DNA of 64,000 nt from Phycisphaerae bacterium (GTDB taxonomy: Bacteria; Planctomycetota; Phycisphaerae; SM23-33): the NCBI GenBank assembly GCA_011050235.1, contig DRGC01000076.1:1-64000 (forward strand), given 5' to 3'. A model generated the notes under the pieces. It searched no databases and was not told the DNA's origin. It worked only from the letters and a program-made list of their open reading frames with translations. Positions 17,999 to 25,187 of the stretch are shown one piece after another. Positions within the stretch are counted from its first letter, which is position 1, and every line of letters begins with the position of its first letter. Position numbers and translations under genes: made by a program.

Positions 17999-19456
17999 AT
18001 GGCCGACTATCTCGTTCTAGCCCGCAAGTATCGCAGCCTGACGTTCGACGAGGTCGTCGGACAGGAGCCGATCGCCACCACGCTCCAGAACGCGATTCGA
18101 GAGAGCCGCGTTCACCACGCCTATCTGTTCACCGGGACGCGCGGGGTGGGCAAGACGACGGTGGCCCGCATCCTGGCCAAGGCGCTGAACTGCCTGTCGG
18201 TCGACGCCCCCACCCCCCAGCCGTGCAACGAGTGCGAGGCGTGCATCGCCATCGGCCGCGGCGACGACATGGACGTCATCGAAATCGACGGTGCATCCAA
18301 TCGCGGCATCGACGAGATCCGCGAGCTTCGGGCCAACGCCATCTATCGCCCCTCGCGGTGCCGCTACCGCATCTACTACATCGACGAAGTCCACATGCTC
18401 ACCAAGGAGGCCTTCAACGCGCTGCTCAAGACGTTGGAAGAACCCCCCGGGCACGTGAAGTTCATCTTCGCCACGACCGAACCGGAGAAGATTCCCGCCA
18501 CGATCCTTTCCCGCTGTCAGCGGTTCGATTTCCACAACATCCCGACGCGGTTGATCTGCGATCACCTGGCGGGCATCTGTCGGTCCGAGAAGATAGACGC
18601 CGACGAAGACGCCCTGTTTCGCATCGCTCGCGCCGCGGCGGGGTCGATGCGGGACGGGCTCAGTTTGCTGGACCAACTGCTGGCCGGTGGGCAGCGCGTC
18701 ACCGATGATGCCGTCGTCCGCGTGCTGGGAACGCCGCCGGACGAGCGGATGTTGGCCATCGCCGGGGCGATTGCGTCGCGCGATGCGGCGTCGGCGATCG
18801 GGGAACTGAGCGCCGTCCTGGACGGGGGCGTGACGCTGGCGTCGGCGTCGGCGGCGCTGAGCGATATTTTTCGGCACATGATGCTGGCGGCGACGTGCGG
18901 GGGCGACAGCGATCTAATCGAACTGCCCGAAACGCAGCGTCAGGCTATCGTGGAGTTGGCGGGTCAGTTCGATACGCCCGCGCTGGTGCATGCGATCGGT
19001 GTGTTGCAGAACCTCGGGCGAAGCCTTCGAGGCTCGTCGGTGGGGCGTGGGCTTTTGGAGGCGGCCCTGGTCCGCCTGGCCGAGGCGGAGAAGTTTATCG
19101 ATGCGGCCAGCCTGATCGCACGGCTGGAGCAGATGGGCGGCGCTGGACCGGCTGCGACCGGCCGGGCCGCGGGCCAAAAAAAAAAGCCGATCCTAACGCC
19201 TCCCCCGGCAGCCCAGTCCGGCGCGGCGCCCGCTGCTGAGGGCGCAACGGCCCGGCCCCCGGCGCCGGCTGTCGAGCGACCTCCCGCCCGGGGGACGCTT
19301 TCCACGAAAGAGAAGAACCACATCAACAAGGATCCTGCCGTGCGAAAGGTGTTGAGTCTCTTTGGCGGGGAATTGGTCGATGTGGTGAAAGACGACGCCG
19401 CGCCCCCCGCCCCGGCCGGCGGCGGCGACGCGATTGACAAGGATGAGGAGATGTGA
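17999..19456 (+). CDS. dnaX: DNA polymerase III subunits gamma/tau
   Basis: 485 aa. AAA+ clamp-loader ATPase: Walker A GTRGVGKTTVARILAKALNC (about 44-63), zinc module CNECEACIAI preceded by C, Walker B YIDEVHMLTKEAFNALLKTLEE, SRC arginine-finger motif ILSRCQRFDF. Domain III ends near 380; a Pro/Ala-rich linker and a short conserved tail (KEKNHINKDPAVRKVLSLFGGELVDV) follow. Within codons 393-396 lies a run of ten A (19176-19185), the classical place for slippage that makes a truncated gamma form. The stop overlaps the ybaB start (TGATG), giving the usual dnaX-ybaB-recR operon. Confidence 0.95.
   Translation: MADYLVLARKYRSLTFDEVVGQEPIATTLQNAIRESRVHHAYLFTGTRGVGKTTVARILAKALNCLSVDAPTPQPCNECEACIAIGRGDDMDVIEIDGASNRGIDEIRELRANAIYRPSRCRYRIYYIDEVHMLTKEAFNALLKTLEEPPGHVKFIFATTEPEKIPATILSRCQRFDFHNIPTRLICDHLAGICRSEKIDADEDALFRIARAAAGSMRDGLSLLDQLLAGGQRVTDDAVVRVLGTPPDERMLAIAGAIASRDAASAIGELSAVLDGGVTLASASAALSDIFRHMMLAATCGGDSDLIELPETQRQAIVELAGQFDTPALVHAIGVLQNLGRSLRGSSVGRGLLEAALVRLAEAEKFIDAASLIARLEQMGGAGPAATGRAAGQKKKPILTPPPAAQSGAAPAAEGATARPPAPAVERPPARGTLSTKEKNHINKDPAVRKVLSLFGGELVDVVKDDAAPPAPAGGGDAIDKDEEM
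19176..19185 (+). promoter_or_regulatory. A10 slippage site in dnaX
   Basis: Ten consecutive A followed by G, read in frame as CAA AAA AAA AAG (Q393 K394 K395 K396). A -1 shift (or one extra A in the mRNA) ends at TGA 19237-19239, giving about 413 aa. A +1 shift (or one A fewer) ends at TAA 19194-19196, giving about 398 aa. Either would yield an ATPase-plus-domain-III gamma-like product. Confidence 0.6.
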
Positions 19457-19788
19457 TGTTCGGCGATCTTGGCAAGATGATGAAGTTGCTGGCGAAGTTG
19501 AAAACCGCGTTGCCCGCCATGCAGGAACAGTTGGCCGCCAGCGAATATACCGCCACCACCGGCAACGGCGCGGTCAAAGCGTCCGTCAACGGCCGGATGG
19601 CGCTGACGGATTTGCAGATCGACCGCGACCTCTTGCCCGATGCCGAACTGGACACGGTGCTCATTGAGGATCTGGTCAAGGCCGCGATCTCCGCCGCCCA
19701 AGCCAAAGCATCCGAAGCCGCCGAACGGGCCATGCATGACCTCACCGGCGGAATGGACATGCCGCCGGGAATGGACCAGTTGATGTAG
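19456..19788 (+). CDS. ybaB: YbaB/EbfC family nucleoid-associated protein
   Basis: 110 aa from ATG 19456, whose A is shared with the dnaX TGA. Typical MFGDLGKMMKLLAKLKTALPAMQEQLA helix, central VKASVNGRMALTDLQIDRDLL beta-sheet, and Met-rich tail (GGMDMPPGMDQLM). YbaB dimers bind DNA and sit between dnaX and recR in many genomes, as here, apart from the inserted four-helix-bundle gene. Confidence 0.94.
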   Translation: MFGDLGKMMKLLAKLKTALPAMQEQLAASEYTATTGNGAVKASVNGRMALTDLQIDRDLLPDAELDTVLIEDLVKAAISAAQAKASEAAERAMHDLTGGMDMPPGMDQLM

Positions 19789-19790
19789 TG

Positions 19791-19819
19791 GGAACCCGGA
19801 ACTGGGAGCCGGGAGCCGG
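19791..19819 (+). repeat. Left imperfect inverted repeat of four-helix-bundle cassette
   Basis: 29 bases starting GGAACCCGGAACTGG and ending AGCCGG. It matches the reverse complement of 20291-20319 at 22 of 29 positions by hand count; the outer six and inner eight bases are identical. Confidence 0.7.
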
Positions 19820-19846
19820 GGGGCGGGGTGGCGTGCAGGGAAGGAG

Positions 19847-20242
19847 ATGGTTGGGTTGGGCGATTACGGTAAGAGCGCGTTTGGCTTCGAGGACCTTGAT
19901 GTTTACCAAGGGGCGTGCGGGTTCCGCCGGCAGGTCTACGATCTGGCCCATTCGTTACCCGGCAGGGAGAAGTATGCCCTTGCTCAACAGATGACCCGTG
20001 CGGCGATTTCGCTGACCAACAACATGGCCGAGGGGTATGGGCGATACAACTGGCAGGAGACAACTCAATTCTTTCGTCATTCACGCGGTTCGCTGATGGA
20101 AATCATAGACGACTTGAATCTTTGCCTCGAACAGGGTTATATGACAGATGACGCATGGCAGGATCTTCGCCGCGCTGCCGAATCTCTGGTGCGGCAGATC
20201 AACGGTTACATTCGGTACTTGCAGAGCAAGAAATCAGGCTAG
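19847..20242 (+). CDS. Four-helix-bundle protein (S23/IVP family)
   Basis: 131 aa. FEDLDVYQGACGFRRQVYDLA, AQQMTRAAISLTNNMAEGYGR, FFRHSRGSLMEIIDDLNL and the terminal IRYLQSKKS are family hallmarks. The family was first seen as proteins encoded in 23S rRNA intervening sequences and is related to the Avd accessory protein of diversity-generating retroelements. Its cellular role when encoded outside those contexts is unknown. AAGGAG abuts ATG 19847, so the better-spaced TTG at 19856 is an alternative start. It interrupts ybaB-recR and is framed by inverted repeats. Confidence 0.88.
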   Translation: MVGLGDYGKSAFGFEDLDVYQGACGFRRQVYDLAHSLPGREKYALAQQMTRAAISLTNNMAEGYGRYNWQETTQFFRHSRGSLMEIIDDLNLCLEQGYMTDDAWQDLRRAAESLVRQINGYIRYLQSKKSG

Positions 20243-20290
20243 CTCTGCCGAGGCGGGCCCGACACGAGCAAGCGGTTTGGTCGGCGTGAC

Positions 20291-20319
20291 CCGGCTCCTG
20301 TTTCCTGATTCCCGGTTCC
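20291..20319 (-). repeat. Right imperfect inverted repeat of four-helix-bundle cassette
   Basis: CCGGCTCCTG...CCCGGTTCC, partner of 19791-19819. It lies 8 bases before the recR ATG, so insertion supplied the recR leader. Confidence 0.7.
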
Positions 20320-20326
20320 AAGAACG

Positions 20327-20926
20327 ATGCCTGGCTACGGACGTATTATTGAAGATCTGATCGAGCGGCTGGGGAAGTTGCCCGGTATTGGTGCGCGGAC
20401 GGCGGAGCGGCTGGCGTTTCATATCCTCAAGAGTTCCGACGCCGAGGCGGCGGGGCTGGCCGAGGCGATTCGCAACGTCAAGACGCAGATCCGCCCGTGT
20501 CAGCAATGCTTTAACCTTTCCGAAGGGGATCTGTGCGCGATCTGCAGCGATGCGAACCGCGACCACGCCGTCATCGCCGTGGTCGAGCAGCCCAAGGACC
20601 TGCTGTCGCTCGATGCGACGGGCGTCTTTCGCGGCGTCTACCACGTGCTGATGGGTCACATCGCGCCGCTGGACGGTATCGAGGCCGGCGACCTGACGAT
20701 CGCTGCGCTGCTGGCGCGCGTCAAGGCCGGCGGGATCAACGAGGTGATCCTGGCGACCAATCCGACAGTCGCCGGTGACGGAACAGCCCTGCATATCCAA
20801 AGCCAACTGGCCCCGCTGGGCGTGAAGGTCACTCGCTTGGCCCGCGGGCTGCCGACGGGCGGGGCGATCGAATACGCCAACAAGTCGATCCTGTCCGATG
20901 CGCTGAACGAACGACGGGACATGTGA
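20327..20926 (+). CDS. recR: Recombination mediator RecR
   Basis: 199 aa, standard length. N-terminal helix-hairpin-helix (LIERLGKLPGIGARTAERLAFHIL), C4 zinc finger (C-x2-C-x8-C-x2-C: CQQCFNLSEGDLCAIC) near 57-72, Toprim domain with VVEQPKDLLSLD and YHVLMGHIAPLDGI, and a C-terminal ATNPTVAGDGTALHI/ARGLPTGGAIEYAN region. Works with RecF/RecO in loading RecA at gaps. Last gene of the dnaX operon; the ATG has no clear Shine-Dalgarno because the cassette end lies immediately upstream. Confidence 0.96.
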   Translation: MPGYGRIIEDLIERLGKLPGIGARTAERLAFHILKSSDAEAAGLAEAIRNVKTQIRPCQQCFNLSEGDLCAICSDANRDHAVIAVVEQPKDLLSLDATGVFRGVYHVLMGHIAPLDGIEAGDLTIAALLARVKAGGINEVILATNPTVAGDGTALHIQSQLAPLGVKVTRLARGLPTGGAIEYANKSILSDALNERRDM

Positions 20927-21042
20927 GGGGAGTTTCTTGCCCTGTCGCTGCGGCCGCCTTGTCGGGCGGGGGTGCTTGGGAGGAAGCTGGGGCAGATAGC
21001 CGCCAAGGCGACCTGAAGATGCCGCCAACCCGCTCCGAGTTG

Positions 21043-21048
21043 TATAAT
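21043..21048 (+). promoter_or_regulatory. rpoN -10 element
   Basis: TTGTATAATG: perfect TATAAT 27 bases before the rpoN ATG, no strong -35 seen. Confidence 0.4.
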
Positions 21049-21075
21049 GTTGGTGTAGAGGTAATAGGTCATCCG

Positions 21076-22554
21076 ATGAGACTCGGTCAGTCGCAACAAT
21101 TTCGACTTTCGCAGCAGATGAAGCTGGCGCCGCGGATCATCCAGGCGATGGAGATCCTGCAGCTACCGACACTTGCGCTCGTTGAGCGTATCGATCAGGA
21201 ATTGCAGAGCAACCCCGTGCTGGAGCTGAAGGGCCCGGTGACCGAGGAATCGGAGGAGCAAGTCGACCAGGAATACCCCGCCGATCGCGGCGAGCGGGAT
21301 CTGGTCGTCGATGACCGAAACGATCATCAGGAGGATTTTCAGCGTCTGGCCGAGTTCACGGCTGAGTTCGGCCCGGACGTGACCGGCGGCGAGTTGGCCC
21401 CCAGGCCGCGCCGAGCTGCGGGCGAACGCGACCGCAAGATGGACGCGATGGCCAATACGCCCGCCCGAGACGAATCGCTCAACGAGCATCTGCTGGAGCA
21501 ATGGGCGTTCATCGAGGTCCAGGACGATCTCAAGTCGGCGGGCCAGAAGTTGATCAACGAAATCGACGACGACGGCTACTTGCGGACGTCTCTGGAGCAG
21601 GTGGCCGCCGACGGCGACCCGCCCATGTTGCTCGACTCCCTGCGGCGGGCCCTGCCGCTGGTGCAGGCGTTGGACCCGGTCGGCGTGGGCGCCCGTGATC
21701 TGCGGGAGTGCCTCCTGCTGCAGTTGGCGGCAGAGGCCCAGGCCGGCCAGGACGTTTCTCTGGAGACGGAACTGGTCAGCCGGTTCCTGCGCGATATCGA
21801 GATGAACCGTCTGCCGCAGATCGCCCAGCGAACCCATCGAAGCATCGAGGACATCAAGGCCGCTCTGAAGAATATCTCGCACCTGAGTCCGCGCCCGGGC
21901 TCGTTGGTGGCCGAGCGGTCCGCGCCTGTCATCCATCCCGATGCCCTGGTCGATCTTGACGATGACGGAGATGTCGTCATCACCATGACCGACGGCCAGA
22001 CGCCTCGGCTGGGGATCACGCGCGGCTATCAGCGGATGGCGCGTGATCGGGCCACGGAACGCGAGGCGCGGCAGTACCTTCAAAAGCACGTTCGCTCGGC
22101 GCAGTGGCTGATCAGCGCGATTCAACAGCGGCGCGAAACCGTTCGGCGCGTCGTTGTCGAGGTGTTCCGGATTCAGAAGGAGTTCCTCCTGCAGGGGCGC
22201 GAGGCCCTTCGGCCGTTGCCGATGGCCGAGATCGCCAAGGCCGTCGGCGTGCACGTGGCCACCGTCAGTCGCGCAGTGGCCGGCAAGTATGTGCAGACGC
22301 CGCGGGGCATCTTTCCCTTGCGGATGTTTTTCTCCGGCGGGACGACCAACGCCGAAGGCCAGGACGTCGCCTGGGACGCCGTCAAAGCCAAGCTGCTGGA
22401 GATTGTCGAGGTCGAGGACAAGGCCCACCCCTTCAACGACGACCGCCTGGCCGCCGAGCTCGAAAAGCGCGGCCTGAAGATCGCCCGTCGAACCGTGGCC
22501 AAGTATCGGGGACTGCTGAACATTCCGCCCGCCAGAAAGCGGAAACAATTCTAA
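21076..22554 (+). CDS. rpoN: RNA polymerase sigma-54 factor
   Basis: 492 aa from ATG 21076 (MRLGQSQQFRLSQQMKLAPR). The frame is open further upstream but the family begins with this Gln/Leu-rich region I. Region I (about 10-50) binds enhancer-binding ATPases, region II is acidic (about 55-120), then the core-binding domain and the DNA-binding part with a helix-turn-helix (MAEIAKAVGVHVATVSRAVAGKYVQ-like) and the RpoN box ARRTVAKYR near 471-479. It directs transcription from -24/-12 promoters with AAA+ activators. No such activator is in this window. Confidence 0.96.
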   Translation: MRLGQSQQFRLSQQMKLAPRIIQAMEILQLPTLALVERIDQELQSNPVLELKGPVTEESEEQVDQEYPADRGERDLVVDDRNDHQEDFQRLAEFTAEFGPDVTGGELAPRPRRAAGERDRKMDAMANTPARDESLNEHLLEQWAFIEVQDDLKSAGQKLINEIDDDGYLRTSLEQVAADGDPPMLLDSLRRALPLVQALDPVGVGARDLRECLLLQLAAEAQAGQDVSLETELVSRFLRDIEMNRLPQIAQRTHRSIEDIKAALKNISHLSPRPGSLVAERSAPVIHPDALVDLDDDGDVVITMTDGQTPRLGITRGYQRMARDRATEREARQYLQKHVRSAQWLISAIQQRRETVRRVVVEVFRIQKEFLLQGREALRPLPMAEIAKAVGVHVATVSRAVAGKYVQTPRGIFPLRMFFSGGTTNAEGQDVAWDAVKAKLLEIVEVEDKAHPFNDDRLAAELEKRGLKIARRTVAKYRGLLNIPPARKRKQF

Positions 22555-22641
22555 GCGGCAAGGGCGCCAAGGACCGGACCGGCGGCCGATTCGGCTGCTA
22601 GAATGTGATAAGAGCGCAAGGAATTGCGAAAGGCTGATATC

Positions 22642-22965
22642 ATGCCTGATCTATGTGAACTGACATGCACGCCCTGTCAGGGCGGGGTCGAGCCGTTGCG
22701 CGGCGCGGCGATCGAGGACCTCCATCGCCAGGTGCCCGAATGGAACGTGGTCGACCAGCATCACCTGACGCGGACGTTTACCTTCAGGAACTTCGTCGAG
22801 GCGCTGGAGTTTGTCAACGATGTCGGCGACGTGGCCGAGGCGTTGGGCCATCATCCGCAGATTTGCTTTACGTGGGGGCGGGTGACGGTCGAGATTCACA
22901 CGCACAAGATCGACGGCCTGCACACCAACGACTTCATCCTGGCATCCCGCATCGACCGCCTGTAG
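22642..22965 (+). CDS. Pterin-4a-carbinolamine dehydratase
   Basis: 107 aa from ATG 22642 with GAAAGG 8 bases before; an upstream in-frame TTG has poorer spacing. Hallmarks: TRTFTFRNFVEALEFVNDVG and ALGHHPQICFTWGRVTVEIHTHKIDGL, with the catalytic His pair (HH) and later His. It dehydrates 4a-hydroxy-tetrahydropterin to recycle pterin cofactor; in bacteria it can serve aromatic hydroxylases or molybdopterin. No aromatic hydroxylase is nearby. It converges on rsgA. Confidence 0.93.
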   Translation: MPDLCELTCTPCQGGVEPLRGAAIEDLHRQVPEWNVVDQHHLTRTFTFRNFVEALEFVNDVGDVAEALGHHPQICFTWGRVTVEIHTHKIDGLHTNDFILASRIDRL

Positions 22966-22975
22966 GTCGATTGCG

Positions 22976-24088
22976 TCATAGCGTCGCGAGGATGCGAAGG
23001 TAGCTGGCGAAACGGCGGGGATCGATCTGGCCGGCCTCGGCGGCGACCTGGACGGCGCAGTCGGGTTCGTGGGTGTGCGTGCAGTTGTTGAAGCGGCAGT
23101 TGGGGCTGTGGGGCTCGAACTCCGGGAAGTACCACGGCAGTTCATCGACGGTCAGGTCCATGCCCAGTTCGCGAATGCCGGGCGTATCGATGATCTGCCC
23201 GCCGCCCGGCAGATCGTAAATGACCGCGGCGGAGGTGGTGTGTCGGCCGCGTTTGTCCTTGGGACGCACTCTTCGCGTCGCCGCGTCAGCGCCTGGGACG
23301 ATCGCATTGATCAGCGCGCTCTTGCCCACGCCCGATGCGCCCGCCAGCACGCTTCGTCGGAGTTTCAGGCGGTCGCGCAGGGCATCGATGCCTTCGCCCG
23401 TCTCGGCCGAACAGCACAGCATCTCCACGCCGGTGGCCTGCAGGTCTTCCAGCAGGGACGCCTCGGGGGTGGCGAGGTCGATCTTGTTGACGACCAGCAG
23501 CGGGTGCAGCTCGCCGCGCTCGGCGATGATGAGGTACCGGTCGATCAGCGCGGGGCGAAGCTTTGGATGCCGCATCGACGCGACGATCAACACCTGGTCT
23601 ATGTTGGCGACGATGATCTTCTGGAACACATCGGTCTTGTACACATCCTGCCGCTTGCCGCTGGTGGGCAGGGGGCGGGCGAGCGCCGTTTCCCTCGGCT
23701 GGCGGGCGATCACAAACCCATCGGCGCGGACCTTGTCAGCGTGCAGCTCGCCGTCACCGTGACGGGCCAACGCGACGGTGGCTGTATCCCCGACGGCCAG
23801 GGGGGTGGACCCTTCGGGCGCGCGAAAGGTCTTGGCGATGCCGCACAGAAGTTCCCCCTTGTCGGTGCGCACAATCACCCCGCCCGGGAAAAAGCCCATC
23901 ACCATCCCCTCGACCTTAGGCAGGTCCTCCAGGTTGTCCTGGGGCGATTCCAGCCGATGCGAGGGAATCTTGACCGCCCGCTCGCTCAGCGACTGCCGCT
24001 GCGGCGCTGCGTCGTCGGCCTCGCCGTCGCGCAGGCGCCGCTGCCAGTCCTTGATCCGGCGGTTCGATTTGCCCTTGCCTTTAGCCAT
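22976..24088 (-). CDS. rsgA: Ribosome small-subunit GTPase RsgA
   Basis: About 370 aa from ATG 24088 (MAKGKGKSNRRIKDWQRR). Circularly permuted GTPase order is clear: NKID (G4, about 201-204), SAETGEG (G5-like), GASGVGKSALIN (G1, about 250), DTPG (G3, about 301). An OB-fold precedes it (VMGFFPGGVIVRTDKGELLCGI) and a C-terminal zinc knuckle C-x4-C-x-H-x5-C follows. A basic 45-residue N-terminal extension is typical of longer members. It checks 30S maturation. Confidence 0.95.
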   Translation of the reverse strand: MAKGKGKSNRRIKDWQRRLRDGEADDAAPQRQSLSERAVKIPSHRLESPQDNLEDLPKVEGMVMGFFPGGVIVRTDKGELLCGIAKTFRAPEGSTPLAVGDTATVALARHGDGELHADKVRADGFVIARQPRETALARPLPTSGKRQDVYKTDVFQKIIVANIDQVLIVASMRHPKLRPALIDRYLIIAERGELHPLLVVNKIDLATPEASLLEDLQATGVEMLCCSAETGEGIDALRDRLKLRRSVLAGASGVGKSALINAIVPGADAATRRVRPKDKRGRHTTSAAVIYDLPGGGQIIDTPGIRELGMDLTVDELPWYFPEFEPHSPNCRFNNCTHTHEPDCAVQVAAEAGQIDPRRFASYLRILATL

Positions 24089-24141
24089 CAGCCCTATTGT
24101 GCGCCCATCGACGTCCAATGCCAATCGCCTTGATGCATCGA

Positions 24142-24990
24142 TCAGGCCCGCGCCGCCCCCCGCAGGGCCGCGGCGTTGACCGCGTCCCAGTCGCCCCCGG
24201 CCGGGTCGGTCCCCTTCGGCGTCTCCAGGATCATCGGCACGTTGCGCAATCGCGGATCGTTCACCAGGTTGGCGAGCCCTCGCAGGCCGATCCGGCCGGC
24301 TCCGATATGGGCGTGCCGGTCGCGATGACTGGCCAGATCACCCAGGGAGTCGTTGACGTGGACGGCCATCAGCCGGGCCGCGCCGATGATCGCATCGAAG
24401 GCCGCCATCATCTGCCGGTACGCCCGCGCCGTCCGCAGGTCATAGCCGGCGGCGAAGATGTGGCAGGTGTCCAGGCACACGCCGAAACGGCCCTTGCGAT
24501 CCAGTTGTTCGAAGATGGCGGCGAGGTCTTCAAACCGTCCGCCGATGCTGTTGCCGGCGCCGGAGGTCGTCTCCAGGAGGATCTTCACACGGCGGTGACG
24601 GCAGTTGGCGATCGATGCGTTCAGCCCCGCGGCGATTCGGGCGATGCCTTGCTCCCGTTTCGGGTTGGCGCCCGGGTGCATCACGAGGTAATCGATCCCC
24701 AGCCGCCCGCACCGGTCCAGCTCGTCGGCGACGGCGACCAGCGACTTGCGGCGCACGGGCTGGTCGCCGGCCAGGTTCACCAGGTACGACCCGTGGGCAA
24801 CCACCGGTGAAATCCCCAACCGACGGCGTGTCCGCCGAAACAGCCGAGCCGCCTCGTCGGTCAGGGGCGGGGCCTTCCATTGGCGCTGATTGCGGACGAA
24901 CAGCGCGACCGTGTCGAACCCGTAATCGGCCGCCGCCACGAGCGCCCGATCGGTGCCGCCGGCGATGCTGAGATGCGATCCAAGAATCAT
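24142..24990 (-). CDS. nfo: Endonuclease IV (AP endonuclease)
   Basis: 282 aa from ATG 24990 (MILGSHLSIAGGTDRALV). The frame extends upstream through the palindromic repeat, which is not coding. The TIM-barrel metal motifs of AP endonuclease 2 are present: GSHLSIAGG, VVAHGSYLVNLAG, YLVMHPGANPKREQGI, KILLETTSGAGNSIGG, GVCLDTCHIFAAGYDLR, AVHVNDSLGDLASHRDRHAHIGAG and the final MILETPKG. It cleaves abasic sites in base-excision repair using three zinc ions. Confidence 0.95.
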   Translation of the reverse strand: MILGSHLSIAGGTDRALVAAADYGFDTVALFVRNQRQWKAPPLTDEAARLFRRTRRRLGISPVVAHGSYLVNLAGDQPVRRKSLVAVADELDRCGRLGIDYLVMHPGANPKREQGIARIAAGLNASIANCRHRRVKILLETTSGAGNSIGGRFEDLAAIFEQLDRKGRFGVCLDTCHIFAAGYDLRTARAYRQMMAAFDAIIGAARLMAVHVNDSLGDLASHRDRHAHIGAGRIGLRGLANLVNDPRLRNVPMILETPKGTDPAGGDWDAVNAAALRGAARA

Positions 24991-25018
24991 GGGCCCATGG
25001 TATATGATCGGGCAGCTG

Positions 25019-25098
25019 GTAGGGTGCGTAGCTTTGCTACGCACGCGGCGATGTCTGTCGCCTCTGCCCGGCGTGCGTAGCAAAGCTACGCACCCTAC
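25019..25098. repeat. REP-like element, 28-bp perfect inverted repeat
   Basis: Left arm 25019-25046 and right arm 25071-25098 are perfect reverse complements (GTAGGGTGCGTAGC... and ...GCTACGCACCCTAC) around a 24-base spacer. Each arm also contains its own small palindrome (TGCGTAGC-TTT-GCTACGCA). It lies between the nfo start and the next gene. Confidence 0.85.
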
Positions 25099-25187
25099 AA
25101 CTTGCAAAATCCCGGCCAGGCGGTACCATAAACGCCCTTTGTGAGCTGCCGGCCTGTGGTCGACGGCGCCTGGAACGAGGTGAGCAG

